Assembly: GCA_002692605.1 (NCBI GenBank)
Contig: NZLE01000149.1
Coordinates: 1-5,410, forward strand
From: Opitutia bacterium
GTDB lineage: Bacteria; Verrucomicrobiota; Verrucomicrobiia; Opitutales; Seribacteraceae
DNA: 5,410 bases
Direction of reading: 5' to 3'
Shown: positions 1 to 5,410 of the stretch, piece after piece
Position numbering within the stretch: the first letter of the stretch is position 1
Layout: the number at the start of each line of letters is the position of its first letter
Notes under the pieces: model-generated
What the model saw: only the letters and a program-made list of their open reading frames with translations
What the model was told of the DNA's origin: nothing
Databases searched by the model: none
Position numbers and translations under genes: made by a program

Positions 1-1065
1 GTCATCATCGCCATCAAACCACGGGTATGGCATGGATGTGGGCCCAGTCATACGCAAAGAGTAGTCGTATTCTTTTGCCAGGTTCTGCATTCCCTTTGCA
101 AAAAGAGCCCCCTTATTCGAAACTTCGCTCGCAACGTCGTCCCGTTTCAAAATACGCAACGAAACCAGGGCCGCGGTCATGGAAAGGGCATCATTCCAAC
201 AGCTTCCCGTGAGAAAAACCTCCATCGATGCCTTTTTCAAGGCATCGATGCCCAAACACGTGGAAATGGCATACCCATTTCCCAAGGCTTTCGAGTAAAT
301 CGCCATGTCAGGTCTAAAACCAAAAAAACGATGAGACCCATGGACCGACAACCTTCCAAAAGTCCTGACGTCATCCAGTACGAGAAGAATTCCATACTTA
401 TCGCATAGATTGCGCACTCGTTGCCAAAACCCATCAGCGGGTAACTTCGAAGGGGCGAATGCCGCATGATGGTAAGGCGTGAGAATGATACATGCGACTT
501 TGCCGGCATATTTTCGCAAAAGATCTTCAAGCTCGGTGGCATCGTTCCATTCGAATTCCAAGACTTCCCTACGATCGGAATCGATGCGACCACCGTACCC
601 AGGGTCGCACCAAGCATCCACCCCATGGTACGCGCCCTTTGCCTTTATGACGTAGGGTCTTTGGGTGTATTGCCTGGCCACGCGTATTGCCCAAGTCGTT
701 AGATCGGACCCATTCTTTGCAAAGACAGACCAATCGGCGAAATCGATCGTTTGGGTAAGTTCCTCCGCAAGTTCAACCATCACTGCAGAAGGAAGATTGA
801 AAACCGATCCCGAAGCTTGCTGAGACCGAACGGCATCATCAATCTCTGGGTTCGAGTATCCGTGCAAAACGGCGCCGTAGGCGCACATGAAATCCATCCA
901 CTGCTTTCCATCAACGTCCTCAAAATGACAGCCTTCCGCTTTTCTACAGTAATGAGGGAAGCAATCCGGTAATCCGGCAACCGGAGACACGTGACCATAT
1001 ATTCCACCAGGGATGACTTTTTGGGCACGGCCAAAGAGCATTTCGGATTGGCTTCTATCACTCAT
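1..1065 (-). CDS. HemL-like class III (PLP-dependent) aminotransferase, 3' end outside window
   Basis: The first 355 codons of a gene that leaves the window still open. The reading frame is uninterrupted and shows the fold-type I class III aminotransferase pattern closest to glutamate-1-semialdehyde 2,1-aminomutase (HemL). An N-terminal block has FEDVDGKQWMDFMCAYGAVLHGY (split here: FEDVDGKQW, then MDFMCAYGAVLHGY). A cofactor-phosphate loop reads KNGSD (117-121), followed by YHG (146-148). The LVLDDV strand contains the aspartate (D231) expected to contact the pyridine nitrogen, and K259 in SKALGNG is the probable Schiff-base lysine. HemL proteins are about 430 residues, so roughly 75-80 are missing. 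KNGSD rather than the NSGTEA of housekeeping HemL, and GSCWND (287-292) where HemL-type enzymes have a T-x-SGNP-like loop, suggest a paralogue acting on another substrate, possibly a keto-sugar or other secondary metabolite. The start ATG overlaps the upstream stop as ATGA and has no Shine-Dalgarno, so translation is probably coupled. Class assignment is firm; substrate is unknown. Confidence 0.9.
   Translation of the reverse strand, partial: MSDRSQSEMLFGRAQKVIPGGIYGHVSPVAGLPDCFPHYCRKAEGCHFEDVDGKQWMDFMCAYGAVLHGYSNPEIDDAVRSQQASGSVFNLPSAVMVELAEELTQTIDFADWSVFAKNGSDLTTWAIRVARQYTQRPYVIKAKGAYHGVDAWCDPGYGGRIDSDRREVLEFEWNDATELEDLLRKYAGKVACIILTPYHHAAFAPSKLPADGFWQRVRNLCDKYGILLVLDDVRTFGRLSVHGSHRFFGFRPDMAIYSKALGNGYAISTCLGIDALKKASMEVFLTGSCWNDALSMTAALVSLRILKRDDVASEVSNKGALFAKGMQNLAKEYDYSLRMTGPTSMPYPWFDGDDD
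223..250 (-). repeat. perfect 10-bp inverted repeat inside the aminotransferase gene
   Basis: CATCGATGCC (223-232) and GGCATCGATG (241-250) are exact reverse complements separated by eight bases (TTTTTCAA on the plus strand). In the mRNA this gives a 10-pair stem with an 8-base loop, followed within four bases by UUUUU. It lies within codons for GIDALKKASME, soon after the catalytic lysine. It may be a chance result of codon choice, or an RNA structure affecting elongation or mRNA processing. Confidence 0.5.
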
Positions 1066-1757
1066 CTTTTGGGCATTGGCAAATCATTAAACGCAAGTCT
1101 GGAGACAAAGCCAAATTTTTCGATCAAAGGGATTCTTCCTGCAAGGACAAACTTTCCCGTTACCGGATCCGTCAAGTGATTGGTCTGTCCCAATGCGGAG
1201 AAATAAGCGATTTGCAAGTTTTGAAAGCACAAGATGACTGCCGGTTTCTCGTCGACCGAAGCGTCTAAGACTTCCCAGAGTCCGCCTCGCCTTGGACCCA
1301 CCCGAATGAGTTCCCCCAATTCTTTGATGACAAAGGATATACTTCCCCTCTCACCCATAAGAATACCCCGGGCTTCCGCATGATGATTGGCATAAGCAAG
1401 AGTGGCTTCAACACTCGCTCTAAAAATCGCTTGAACCTGATGGAAGCTTGGCTCAGTTTCGCCGTACAAGTTATTTATTCTCAATAGGGCAAAAACGCTT
1501 CTAAAGCAAAGAATGGGGGATCGGAAAAAGGATTTCATCCTTGGAAGAGAGAAACCCTTTCCAACCAACTTTTCCAAAGAATCATATGAAAACTCCAATC
1601 CACCATGAGAGCTTAGGAAAATGCTGTTTTGGAAAGGAGTACGAGGAGCAAAGCAATTGGGTCGACCGGCATCCTCGCAAATAATCTGATTTGCTCCGAA
1701 TATCGATCGGGCCAAGGCCCATGCCTTCAGCTCTTTTTTTTCGAGTTCAATCATCAT
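1062..1757 (-). CDS. unrecognised 231-residue protein, possible C-terminal SCP2-like domain
   Basis: I do not recognise this protein with confidence. It has no signal peptide and no clear transmembrane helix; residues 80-93 are hydrophobic but short and contain arginines. The C-terminal third (about 130-222) alternates strands and a helix in a way that resembles SCP2 (sterol carrier protein 2-like) lipid-binding domains. An ISFVIKELGELIRVG stretch is followed by AVILCFQNLQIAYFSALGQ, then a GKFVLAGRIPLIEKF segment similar to the G-x-hydrophobic-x-hydrophobic-x-G strand of that family. This is pattern memory only. The gene starts inside the end of the glycosyltransferase gene (11-base overlap containing two ATG codons, 1757 and 1754) and ends in an ATGA overlap with the aminotransferase, with no Shine-Dalgarno visible. 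It is therefore almost certainly a real, translationally coupled gene that works with those two enzymes. A lipid-binding or carrier role would suit a glycolipid pathway, but this is inference. Confidence 0.8.
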   Translation of the reverse strand: MMIELEKKELKAWALARSIFGANQIICEDAGRPNCFAPRTPFQNSIFLSSHGGLEFSYDSLEKLVGKGFSLPRMKSFFRSPILCFRSVFALLRINNLYGETEPSFHQVQAIFRASVEATLAYANHHAEARGILMGERGSISFVIKELGELIRVGPRRGGLWEVLDASVDEKPAVILCFQNLQIAYFSALGQTNHLTDPVTGKFVLAGRIPLIEKFGFVSRLAFNDLPMPKR

Positions 1758-2856
1758 TTTGGACCAATTTATCGAGCAATCCGATCAATTTTTCGGGCTT
1801 AGGCGGGAGATCCATTTTAATGGAAGGGATCCTTCTTTCCAATAAGTTTGGAAGATCTTCGGCGTTCTTAAGCGATAGAACTTCTTCAACCCTACTATTC
1901 CAAAAATTCATGTTGTTGATCTCTTGGGGCATGACTCCTCCCGAAAGGTCGAAAATCATTGGGGTGCCACAGGCCAAGGCTTCGGAAGTCAGACCTGCGC
2001 CAGGTCTTCCGAACAAACAGGAAGCGCTGTGCAACAAATGAAACATTTCTTCACCTCCCATTTGAGGAAGAGCGAGTATTCTCAGGCCACGACTTTGACC
2101 AAAATCGGTTAGCTTTTTTTTCAAAACCATGTTTTTTCCACATAAGGCCACCACTTGAATTTTCTTTCCGTTTTCAGCCAAGCTCCGACAAACTTCCAAG
2201 TGTCGATTTGCTCCATTTGCACCTGTTGCCAAAAGTAGAAAGGAAGACTCCGAATCAATCTTCAAAGTCCGAAGGCAAGATAATCTCCTCCGCTCCTCCG
2301 GTTGTCCATAGAATGGTGACCTGAGAAGTAGACCGCAATTCTCGACTTTTTCGTAAGGCATGCCTCTACGAACCGCAGCTTGACAAGTTTGCTCAGTGGA
2401 ACCAGCAAAAAGGTTTGCGCTGGGGTTGATCCAATGCCTGCTGAAACCAGGTCCATCCGCCAATTCTCCACAAAACACGACCGATTTCAAAGGCTTTGGT
2501 GAAAGCTGTTTGGCCAAATCGAAAAAACCATGATTGAGATGAGCGTGAACGCTCAAAATAAGATCCGGTCTGACCTGTCGTAGGTTTTGCTTGAAATTGG
2601 AAACGCCCAGAATCAAACCACTTTTTCTGTGTAAGTTCGCGTATTCCAGAAACCTGAAGTAGAAGTGATGAAACCACGGCATTCTGACCTGTATGAAATT
2701 ATAAAATTGAGTGCCCATTCTATAAGCGAAGAAACCTTCATCCAAGGGACGACAGATACTCCCTTGGTTGCCATAATCCTGCCACCAACTCAAAAGGGCT
2801 TTGGCGCGCATATCGTGACCGCCCCCAGTGGATGAACTCAAAATAAGCAATTTCAT
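1747..2856 (-). CDS. MGDG synthase/UgtP-like glycosyltransferase (GT-B fold)
   Basis: A 369-residue protein of normal length for the family that includes plant monogalactosyldiacylglycerol synthase and Bacillus UgtP (diacylglycerol glucosyltransferase), related to MurG. The N-terminus is a Rossmann strand followed by a glycine loop (MKLLILSSSTGGGH, residues 1-14), the acceptor-side signature. Around 93-135 come the PDLILSVHAHLNHGF and SVVFCGELADG segments. Residues 283-302 (GRPGAGLTSEALACGTPMIF) plus PQEINN (310-315) form the C-terminal nucleotide-sugar site. The TD dipeptide usual after the middle strand is replaced here by GELADG, so the acceptor may differ from diacylglycerol. No signal peptide is present; the enzyme is expected at the inner face of the membrane. 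Only the ATG at 2856 fits, because an in-frame stop lies eight codons upstream, and it has no Shine-Dalgarno of its own. It overlaps the stop of the preceding mini-ORF as ATGA. The 3' end overlaps the next gene by 11 bases. The sugar donor is probably a UDP-sugar by family; the lipid or other acceptor is unknown. Confidence 0.85.
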   Translation of the reverse strand: MKLLILSSSTGGGHDMRAKALLSWWQDYGNQGSICRPLDEGFFAYRMGTQFYNFIQVRMPWFHHFYFRFLEYANLHRKSGLILGVSNFKQNLRQVRPDLILSVHAHLNHGFFDLAKQLSPKPLKSVVFCGELADGPGFSRHWINPSANLFAGSTEQTCQAAVRRGMPYEKVENCGLLLRSPFYGQPEERRRLSCLRTLKIDSESSFLLLATGANGANRHLEVCRSLAENGKKIQVVALCGKNMVLKKKLTDFGQSRGLRILALPQMGGEEMFHLLHSASCLFGRPGAGLTSEALACGTPMIFDLSGGVMPQEINNMNFWNSRVEEVLSLKNAEDLPNLLERRIPSIKMDLPPKPEKLIGLLDKLVQNDD

Positions 2857-2915
2857 GCAAAGACTATCAACGTGTCTTCATCATTAGACTTGCGCAATGC
2901 GAAAGGAACCAGCAT
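2853..2915 (-). CDS. 20-residue leader/coupling mini-ORF upstream of the glycosyltransferase
   Basis: A very short frame starting ATG at 2915 and ending with a TGA that overlaps the glycosyltransferase ATG (ATGA). The peptide begins MLVPFALRKS and ends TLIVFA; it has no run of one amino acid of the kind seen in attenuation leaders. It is preceded by the strongest Shine-Dalgarno in the window (AAGGAGGGG), whereas the glycosyltransferase start has none. The simplest reading is that ribosomes load here and re-initiate on the glycosyltransferase. The frame stays open upstream to a GTG at 2942 that overlaps the DUF1015 stop as GTGA. A 29-residue version is therefore possible, but the position of the Shine-Dalgarno favours 2915. 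No homologue is recognised, and it may act in cis only. Confidence 0.5.
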   Translation of the reverse strand: MLVPFALRKSNDEDTLIVFA

Positions 2916-2917
2916 TT

Positions 2918-2926
2918 CCCCTCCTT
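2918..2926 (-). promoter_or_regulatory. strong Shine-Dalgarno AAGGAGGGG of the mini-ORF
   Basis: On the minus strand AAGGAGGGG stands immediately before the ATG at 2915 (AAGGAGG, four bases, then ATG). It lies in the 23-base gap after the DUF1015 stop. It is the only extended anti-16S match at a gene start in this window, and it decides the start of the mini-ORF. By coupling it probably also sets expression of the glycosyltransferase 60 bases further on. Confidence 0.7.
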
Positions 2927-2938
2927 GCAAAGAATCGA

Positions 2939-4177
2939 TCACTCCAAATCGTGAATGAAAAGTCCGCTTCTCAGCTTAGGTTCGAACCAGGTTGTTTTAG
3001 GGGGCATAATCTCACCCGCATCGGCAATGGCAAGTAACTCCTCCATGGATACGGGAAAAAGAGCGAAGGCCACCGCCATTTCACCCGAATCAACTCGTCT
3101 CTCCAATTCCCCCAATCCCCTGATTCCTCCCACAAAGTCTATGCGAAGGTCATTTCTCAAATCAGATATCCCCAAGATTGGCTCCAAGACTTCATCCGAC
3201 AGATAAGTGACGTCCAATCCCTCTTTAGGGCTGGAAGTGAGTTTTTCCTTATTCGCTTTCAAGCGGTACCAAACTCCCCCCAGGTACATCGAGAAAGTTC
3301 CTTTTTCGGTAGGAGCGAGCTCTCCGTCGATAGCTGAAACCTCAAAACTTTGTTTGATTGCAGAAAGAAAACTCTCTTGCGAAAGGCCATTGAGGTCACG
3401 AACGACTCGGTTGTAATCAAAAATCTTCAACTGATCATCGGAAAAAAGAACTGCCATGAAAAAATTGTATTCTTCTTCCCCGGTGTGGTCGGAGTTATCT
3501 TCCTTCCTCATTTGCCCCACTCTCGCCGCTGCAGCGGTTCTGTGATGTCCATCCGCCACATAGAGTGCAGGCACTTCGGCAAAGCCCGATTCAAAATTTT
3601 CGATGAGTCGTCGATCTCGAACCACCCACAACTCATGCCTTATGCCATCTTCTGCAACAAAGTCATATTCAATTGGGGAACGGGTCACCTCATTGACCAA
3701 AGCGTCGATCCCGGGCTTTCCACGATAGGAGAAAAAAACCGGTTCGGCATTGGCATTTTGAGTCTCAACATGCCTCACCCTGTCGTTTTCTTTTGCCGTT
3801 CTCGTAAGCTCGTGCTTCTTGATGCTACCATCATAGTACTCCTGATAGTCACAACATCCCACGATCCCCGTTTGAGTGCGCCCATCCATGGTAAGTCGGT
3901 ATACGTAGAAAAAAGCTTCCGGATCCTGAACCAGAATACCTAGTTCCTTGAACTCGGTTAACTTGGCCAACCCTTGCCGGTATACCTCTTCACCATAAGG
4001 ATCTGAATCCGAAGGCAGGTCAATCTCGGGTTTGATTACTCTTAGAAATGAAATGGGGTTGTCCGCCGCTTCCAGCCTTGCCTCATCCGAATTCAGCACA
4101 TCATAGGGGCGGGATGCAACTTGCTTTGCATCTTCGGGCAAAGGTCGGATTGCTCGAAAAGGTCTGAACTTGGACAT
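2939..4177 (-). CDS. DUF1015 family protein
   Basis: A complete 412-residue protein matching the DUF1015 (COG4198) family, whose function is not established. Its signatures are visible in order. The N-terminus FRPFRAIRP leads to ASRPYDVL (21-28). HELTRTAKENDRVRH (122-136) is followed by the family hallmark ADGHHR (208-213) and then a YNFFMAVLFSDDQLKIFDYNRVV block (split: YNFFMAVLFSDDQ, LKIFDYNRVV, up to about 259). The DGHHR motif recalls ParB/Srx-fold proteins, among them free-serine kinases, and family members are sometimes annotated as ParB-like. In other bacteria, to my recollection, the gene often sits beside serine biosynthesis genes; none is visible here. It is cytoplasmic by appearance. 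The ATG at 4177 gives the usual N-terminus although no Shine-Dalgarno precedes it. It lies 51 bases after csrA and 23 bases before the mini-ORF, with no terminator on either side, so it is probably cotranscribed. Family assignment is firm; role is open. Confidence 0.9.
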   Translation of the reverse strand: MSKFRPFRAIRPLPEDAKQVASRPYDVLNSDEARLEAADNPISFLRVIKPEIDLPSDSDPYGEEVYRQGLAKLTEFKELGILVQDPEAFFYVYRLTMDGRTQTGIVGCCDYQEYYDGSIKKHELTRTAKENDRVRHVETQNANAEPVFFSYRGKPGIDALVNEVTRSPIEYDFVAEDGIRHELWVVRDRRLIENFESGFAEVPALYVADGHHRTAAAARVGQMRKEDNSDHTGEEEYNFFMAVLFSDDQLKIFDYNRVVRDLNGLSQESFLSAIKQSFEVSAIDGELAPTEKGTFSMYLGGVWYRLKANKEKLTSSPKEGLDVTYLSDEVLEPILGISDLRNDLRIDFVGGIRGLGELERRVDSGEMAVAFALFPVSMEELLAIADAGEIMPPKTTWFEPKLRSGLFIHDLE

Positions 4178-4228
4178 GCGTAATTACTGATCGTTTTAAA
4201 GAGTCAGCCAACAACTTATAAATCCTAA

Positions 4229-4534
4229 CTAGGAAGCCAAGTCCTGATGCTCCGGATCAGCGGATTTTTTCTTTGCCCGCATCTGAGCAATCAGCTTCTT
4301 GGCAGAACCTGCGGCAAGAGTACTTTTCAAAGTGGTTTGAGAAGGAACACTGGAAACGACAGCCGCTTTATTGGAAGTCTGCATTTCCTCGAGAATCTCT
4401 CTTCTAAGAATCGATATTGAGCGAGGCGCGGATATTCCAATTTTTACGGAATCCCCTTCGATCTTCGTGATGGAAATTTCAATTTCATCACCAATGGTTA
4501 TTCCCTGCTCAACTTTACGAGATAAGATCAACAT
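4229..4534 (-). CDS. csrA: carbon storage regulator CsrA with a long C-terminal extension
   Basis: RNA-binding translational regulator that binds GGA-containing loops near start codons, typically repressing flagellin and other targets. The core is typical: MLILSRKV at the N-terminus (L4 and R6 are the RNA-contacting positions), the IGDEIEISI strand, VKIGISAP, then ILRREILEEM with R44, the key RNA-binding arginine. L43 replaces the histidine usual before it. Ordinary CsrA is about 60-75 residues; this one has 101. Residues from about 55 on are a serine-, alanine- and lysine-rich tail ending KKKSADPEHQDLAS. In Bacillus, FliW contacts the region after the core, so the tail may matter for partner control. 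The gene lies 19 bases after fliW in the same direction, as expected for a partner-switch pair. The start at 4534 has an AAGGA ten bases upstream. Confidence 0.95.
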   Translation of the reverse strand: MLILSRKVEQGITIGDEIEISITKIEGDSVKIGISAPRSISILRREILEEMQTSNKAAVVSSVPSQTTLKSTLAAGSAKKLIAQMRAKKKSADPEHQDLAS

Positions 4535-4544
4535 GGTCTCTCAG

Positions 4545-4549
4545 TCCTT
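4545..4549 (-). promoter_or_regulatory. csrA ribosome binding site with ARGGA core
   Basis: AAGGA lies ten bases before the csrA ATG, within the 19-base fliW-csrA gap. It is a plausible Shine-Dalgarno, slightly far from the start, and also fits the ARGGA core recognised by CsrA. Autorepression of csrA through this site is possible but is inference from a very short motif. Confidence 0.4.
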
Positions 4550-4553
4550 CGAT

Positions 4554-5009
4554 TCAGAGACTTTCACCACTCACATCCAAGATGTGCCGAGCCGAATATT
4601 CTTCATGGTTGTTGATGATACACTGCTTTCCGACAAGAGTTTTTCGATTGACTATGATCGGCCCGACAAGATTAAGGGAAATCTTACCAGTTTGGTTGGA
4701 TGGCAAGGTGACGATATTAAGAATCATGGTGTCCTCCGGCCCGGAAATGCCAAGAATTTGAACGTCAGCGTCCGCCACCTCAACCGAATAGTTCGGAATG
4801 ATCCCACCAGGTTCGATGACAATGAAAGCGAGTCCGTCCTGATCATCCTGACGCAACCACATGAATGGCAATTCCTCTTCATCATATACCAGTTCCATGG
4901 AACGAATTTCAGAAAAGCCAAACAAACCTTGGGGTAGGTCCACTTGGTTTCTGGTTTCGGAACCAACGATATCCGGATTATTCGAATCTTCGTCTATTTT
5001 TAATTTCAT
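4554..5009 (-). CDS. fliW: flagellar assembly factor FliW
   Basis: A complete 151-residue protein of normal FliW length. Family segments are visible: DLPQGLFGFSEI (about 24-35), ELPFMWLRQDD followed by LAFIVIEPGG (about 46-69), and ILNIVTLPSN then ISLNLVGPIIVNRKT (about 96-123), ending with the GKQCIIN strand. FliW binds newly made flagellin and, when free, binds CsrA and relieves translational repression, thereby tying flagellin synthesis to its secretion. It is cytoplasmic. The gene starts 15 bases after flgL and ends 19 bases before csrA, the usual arrangement. No Shine-Dalgarno precedes the ATG; translation may be coupled to flgL. Confidence 0.95.
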   Translation of the reverse strand: MKLKIDEDSNNPDIVGSETRNQVDLPQGLFGFSEIRSMELVYDEEELPFMWLRQDDQDGLAFIVIEPGGIIPNYSVEVADADVQILGISGPEDTMILNIVTLPSNQTGKISLNLVGPIIVNRKTLVGKQCIINNHEEYSARHILDVSGESL

Positions 5010-5024
5010 AAGACAAGCTTGGAT

Positions 5025-5410
5025 CTAGAGATAATTCAGAAGTGAAGTGTTCAAGAGTTGGGCGCCTACTTGCATGGCGGCCTGATAGGCAGTCGAAACT
5101 CGGGTAAGGCGCATGATTGCCTCCGATAAATCAACGTCCAAGTCGCGGGAGATTTGTTGATCCAACTGCAACAAATAATCTTCGTCATGGGCCCGCACTG
5201 TCTCCATTCTTACCATTTTTGCGGAAAGCTCACCCATCTTATTGATCAAATTATCTTCCATGGAAATCAGACCCTGTTCCGCATCCGCAATCTCCTGAGA
5301 ATAAAGATTGGGGCTGGAGCTACTAAGACCATCGCGCAACTGAACCAAACTATTTACAATATCACCGAGTTCCTTGGTTTTATCCCCCGAAGAATCCAAC
5401 ATGTAAGAGA
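5025..5410 (-). CDS. flgL: flagellar hook-associated protein 3 (hook-filament junction), C-terminal part
   Basis: The frame is open to the right edge, so only the last 127 or so residues are seen; the methionine at 5402 is internal. The end of the protein is the flagellin-family C-terminal helix domain. A helix of the type LVQLRDGL is followed by a long coiled-coil region (ADAEQGLISMEDNLINKMGEL, split as ADAEQGLISM and EDNLINKMGEL). The DLDVDLSEAIMRLTRVSTAY segment and AMQVGAQLLNTSLLNYL form the terminal helix that packs in the filament core. FlgL differs from flagellin in ending with a SLLNYL/SLLDFL-like sequence instead of LLR, which, with the adjacent fliW-csrA, supports FlgL over FliC. 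It is exported by the flagellar type III apparatus and joins hook to filament together with FlgK, whose gene may lie upstream outside the window. Confidence 0.88.
   Translation of the reverse strand, partial: SYMLDSSGDKTKELGDIVNSLVQLRDGLSSSSPNLYSQEIADAEQGLISMEDNLINKMGELSAKMVRMETVRAHDEDYLLQLDQQISRDLDVDLSEAIMRLTRVSTAYQAAMQVGAQLLNTSLLNYL

Noticed and set aside
237..1061. Minus-strand frames of 129 and 93 codons
   Set aside because: They are alternate frames of the aminotransferase gene, whose own frame is open from 1065 to the edge and shows all the class III motifs.
1691..2324. Overlapping plus-strand frames of 62-121 codons
   Set aside because: They are antisense to the glycosyltransferase and overlap one another; no ribosome site or family signal.
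2853..2942. 29-codon version of the mini-ORF starting at GTG 2942
   Set aside because: It is possible because of the GTGA overlap, but the strong Shine-Dalgarno lies downstream of that GTG and at the correct distance from the ATG at 2915, which is preferred.
3350..3943. 197-codon open frame on the plus strand
   Set aside because: It lies wholly antisense to the well-supported DUF1015 gene, has no ribosome binding site and no recognisable protein family features.
4180..4187. GTAATTAC palindrome just before the DUF1015 start
   Set aside because: Eight bases of AT-rich palindrome are expected by chance and there is no second copy or known operator match.
4178..4228. Possible promoter in the csrA-DUF1015 gap (TTATAA/TTTAAA elements)
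   Set aside because: AT-rich hexamers exist, but no -35 element stands at 16-18 bases from any of them, so a promoter cannot be supported. No terminator hairpin is visible either.
4371..4937. 188-codon open frame on the plus strand
   Set aside because: It runs antisense across csrA and fliW, both recognised with confidence; the protein has no family features.

Overview
The window is a stretch of one flagellated bacterium's chromosome in which every supported gene lies on the minus strand, so transcription runs from high to low coordinates. In transcription order the genes are: the 3' end of flgL (flagellar hook-filament junction protein), fliW, csrA, a DUF1015 protein, a very small ORF with a strong ribosome binding site, an MGDG/UgtP-type glycosyltransferase, an unrecognised 231-residue protein that may carry an SCP2-like domain, and the 5' part of a HemL-like class III aminotransferase that runs off the left edge. 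There is no gene-free stretch longer than about 50 bases, no RNA gene, no mobile element and no CRISPR array.

The right part (about 4229-5410) is a classical flagellar module. FlgL forms the hook-filament junction; FliW binds flagellin and antagonises CsrA; CsrA represses translation of target mRNAs. The order flgL-fliW-csrA is found in spirochaetes, Bacillus and relatives, and several other phyla. FliW is not typical of enterobacteria, so a gammaproteobacterium of that kind is unlikely. The moderate base composition, the weak or absent Shine-Dalgarno sequences at most starts and the DUF1015 protein would fit a spirochaete or a Verrucomicrobia/Planctomycetes-group bacterium. This placement is a low-confidence impression, not a demonstration.

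The left part (1 to about 4177) follows after only 51 bases, with no terminator visible. DUF1015 (a family of unknown function with an ADGHHR motif) is followed by a tightly coupled block. The tiny ORF ends in an ATGA overlap with the glycosyltransferase start, the glycosyltransferase overlaps the 231-residue gene by 11 bases, and that gene overlaps the aminotransferase by ATGA. Such packing suggests that glycosyltransferase, orphan protein and aminotransferase are made together and act in one pathway, perhaps an amino-sugar or glycolipid modification. The substrate cannot be read from the sequence.

The points most worth a second look are the coupled mini-ORF that seems to supply the ribosome entry site for the glycosyltransferase, the long C-terminal extension on CsrA, the orphan protein between two recognisable enzymes, and the physical joining of this block to a FliW-CsrA switch.
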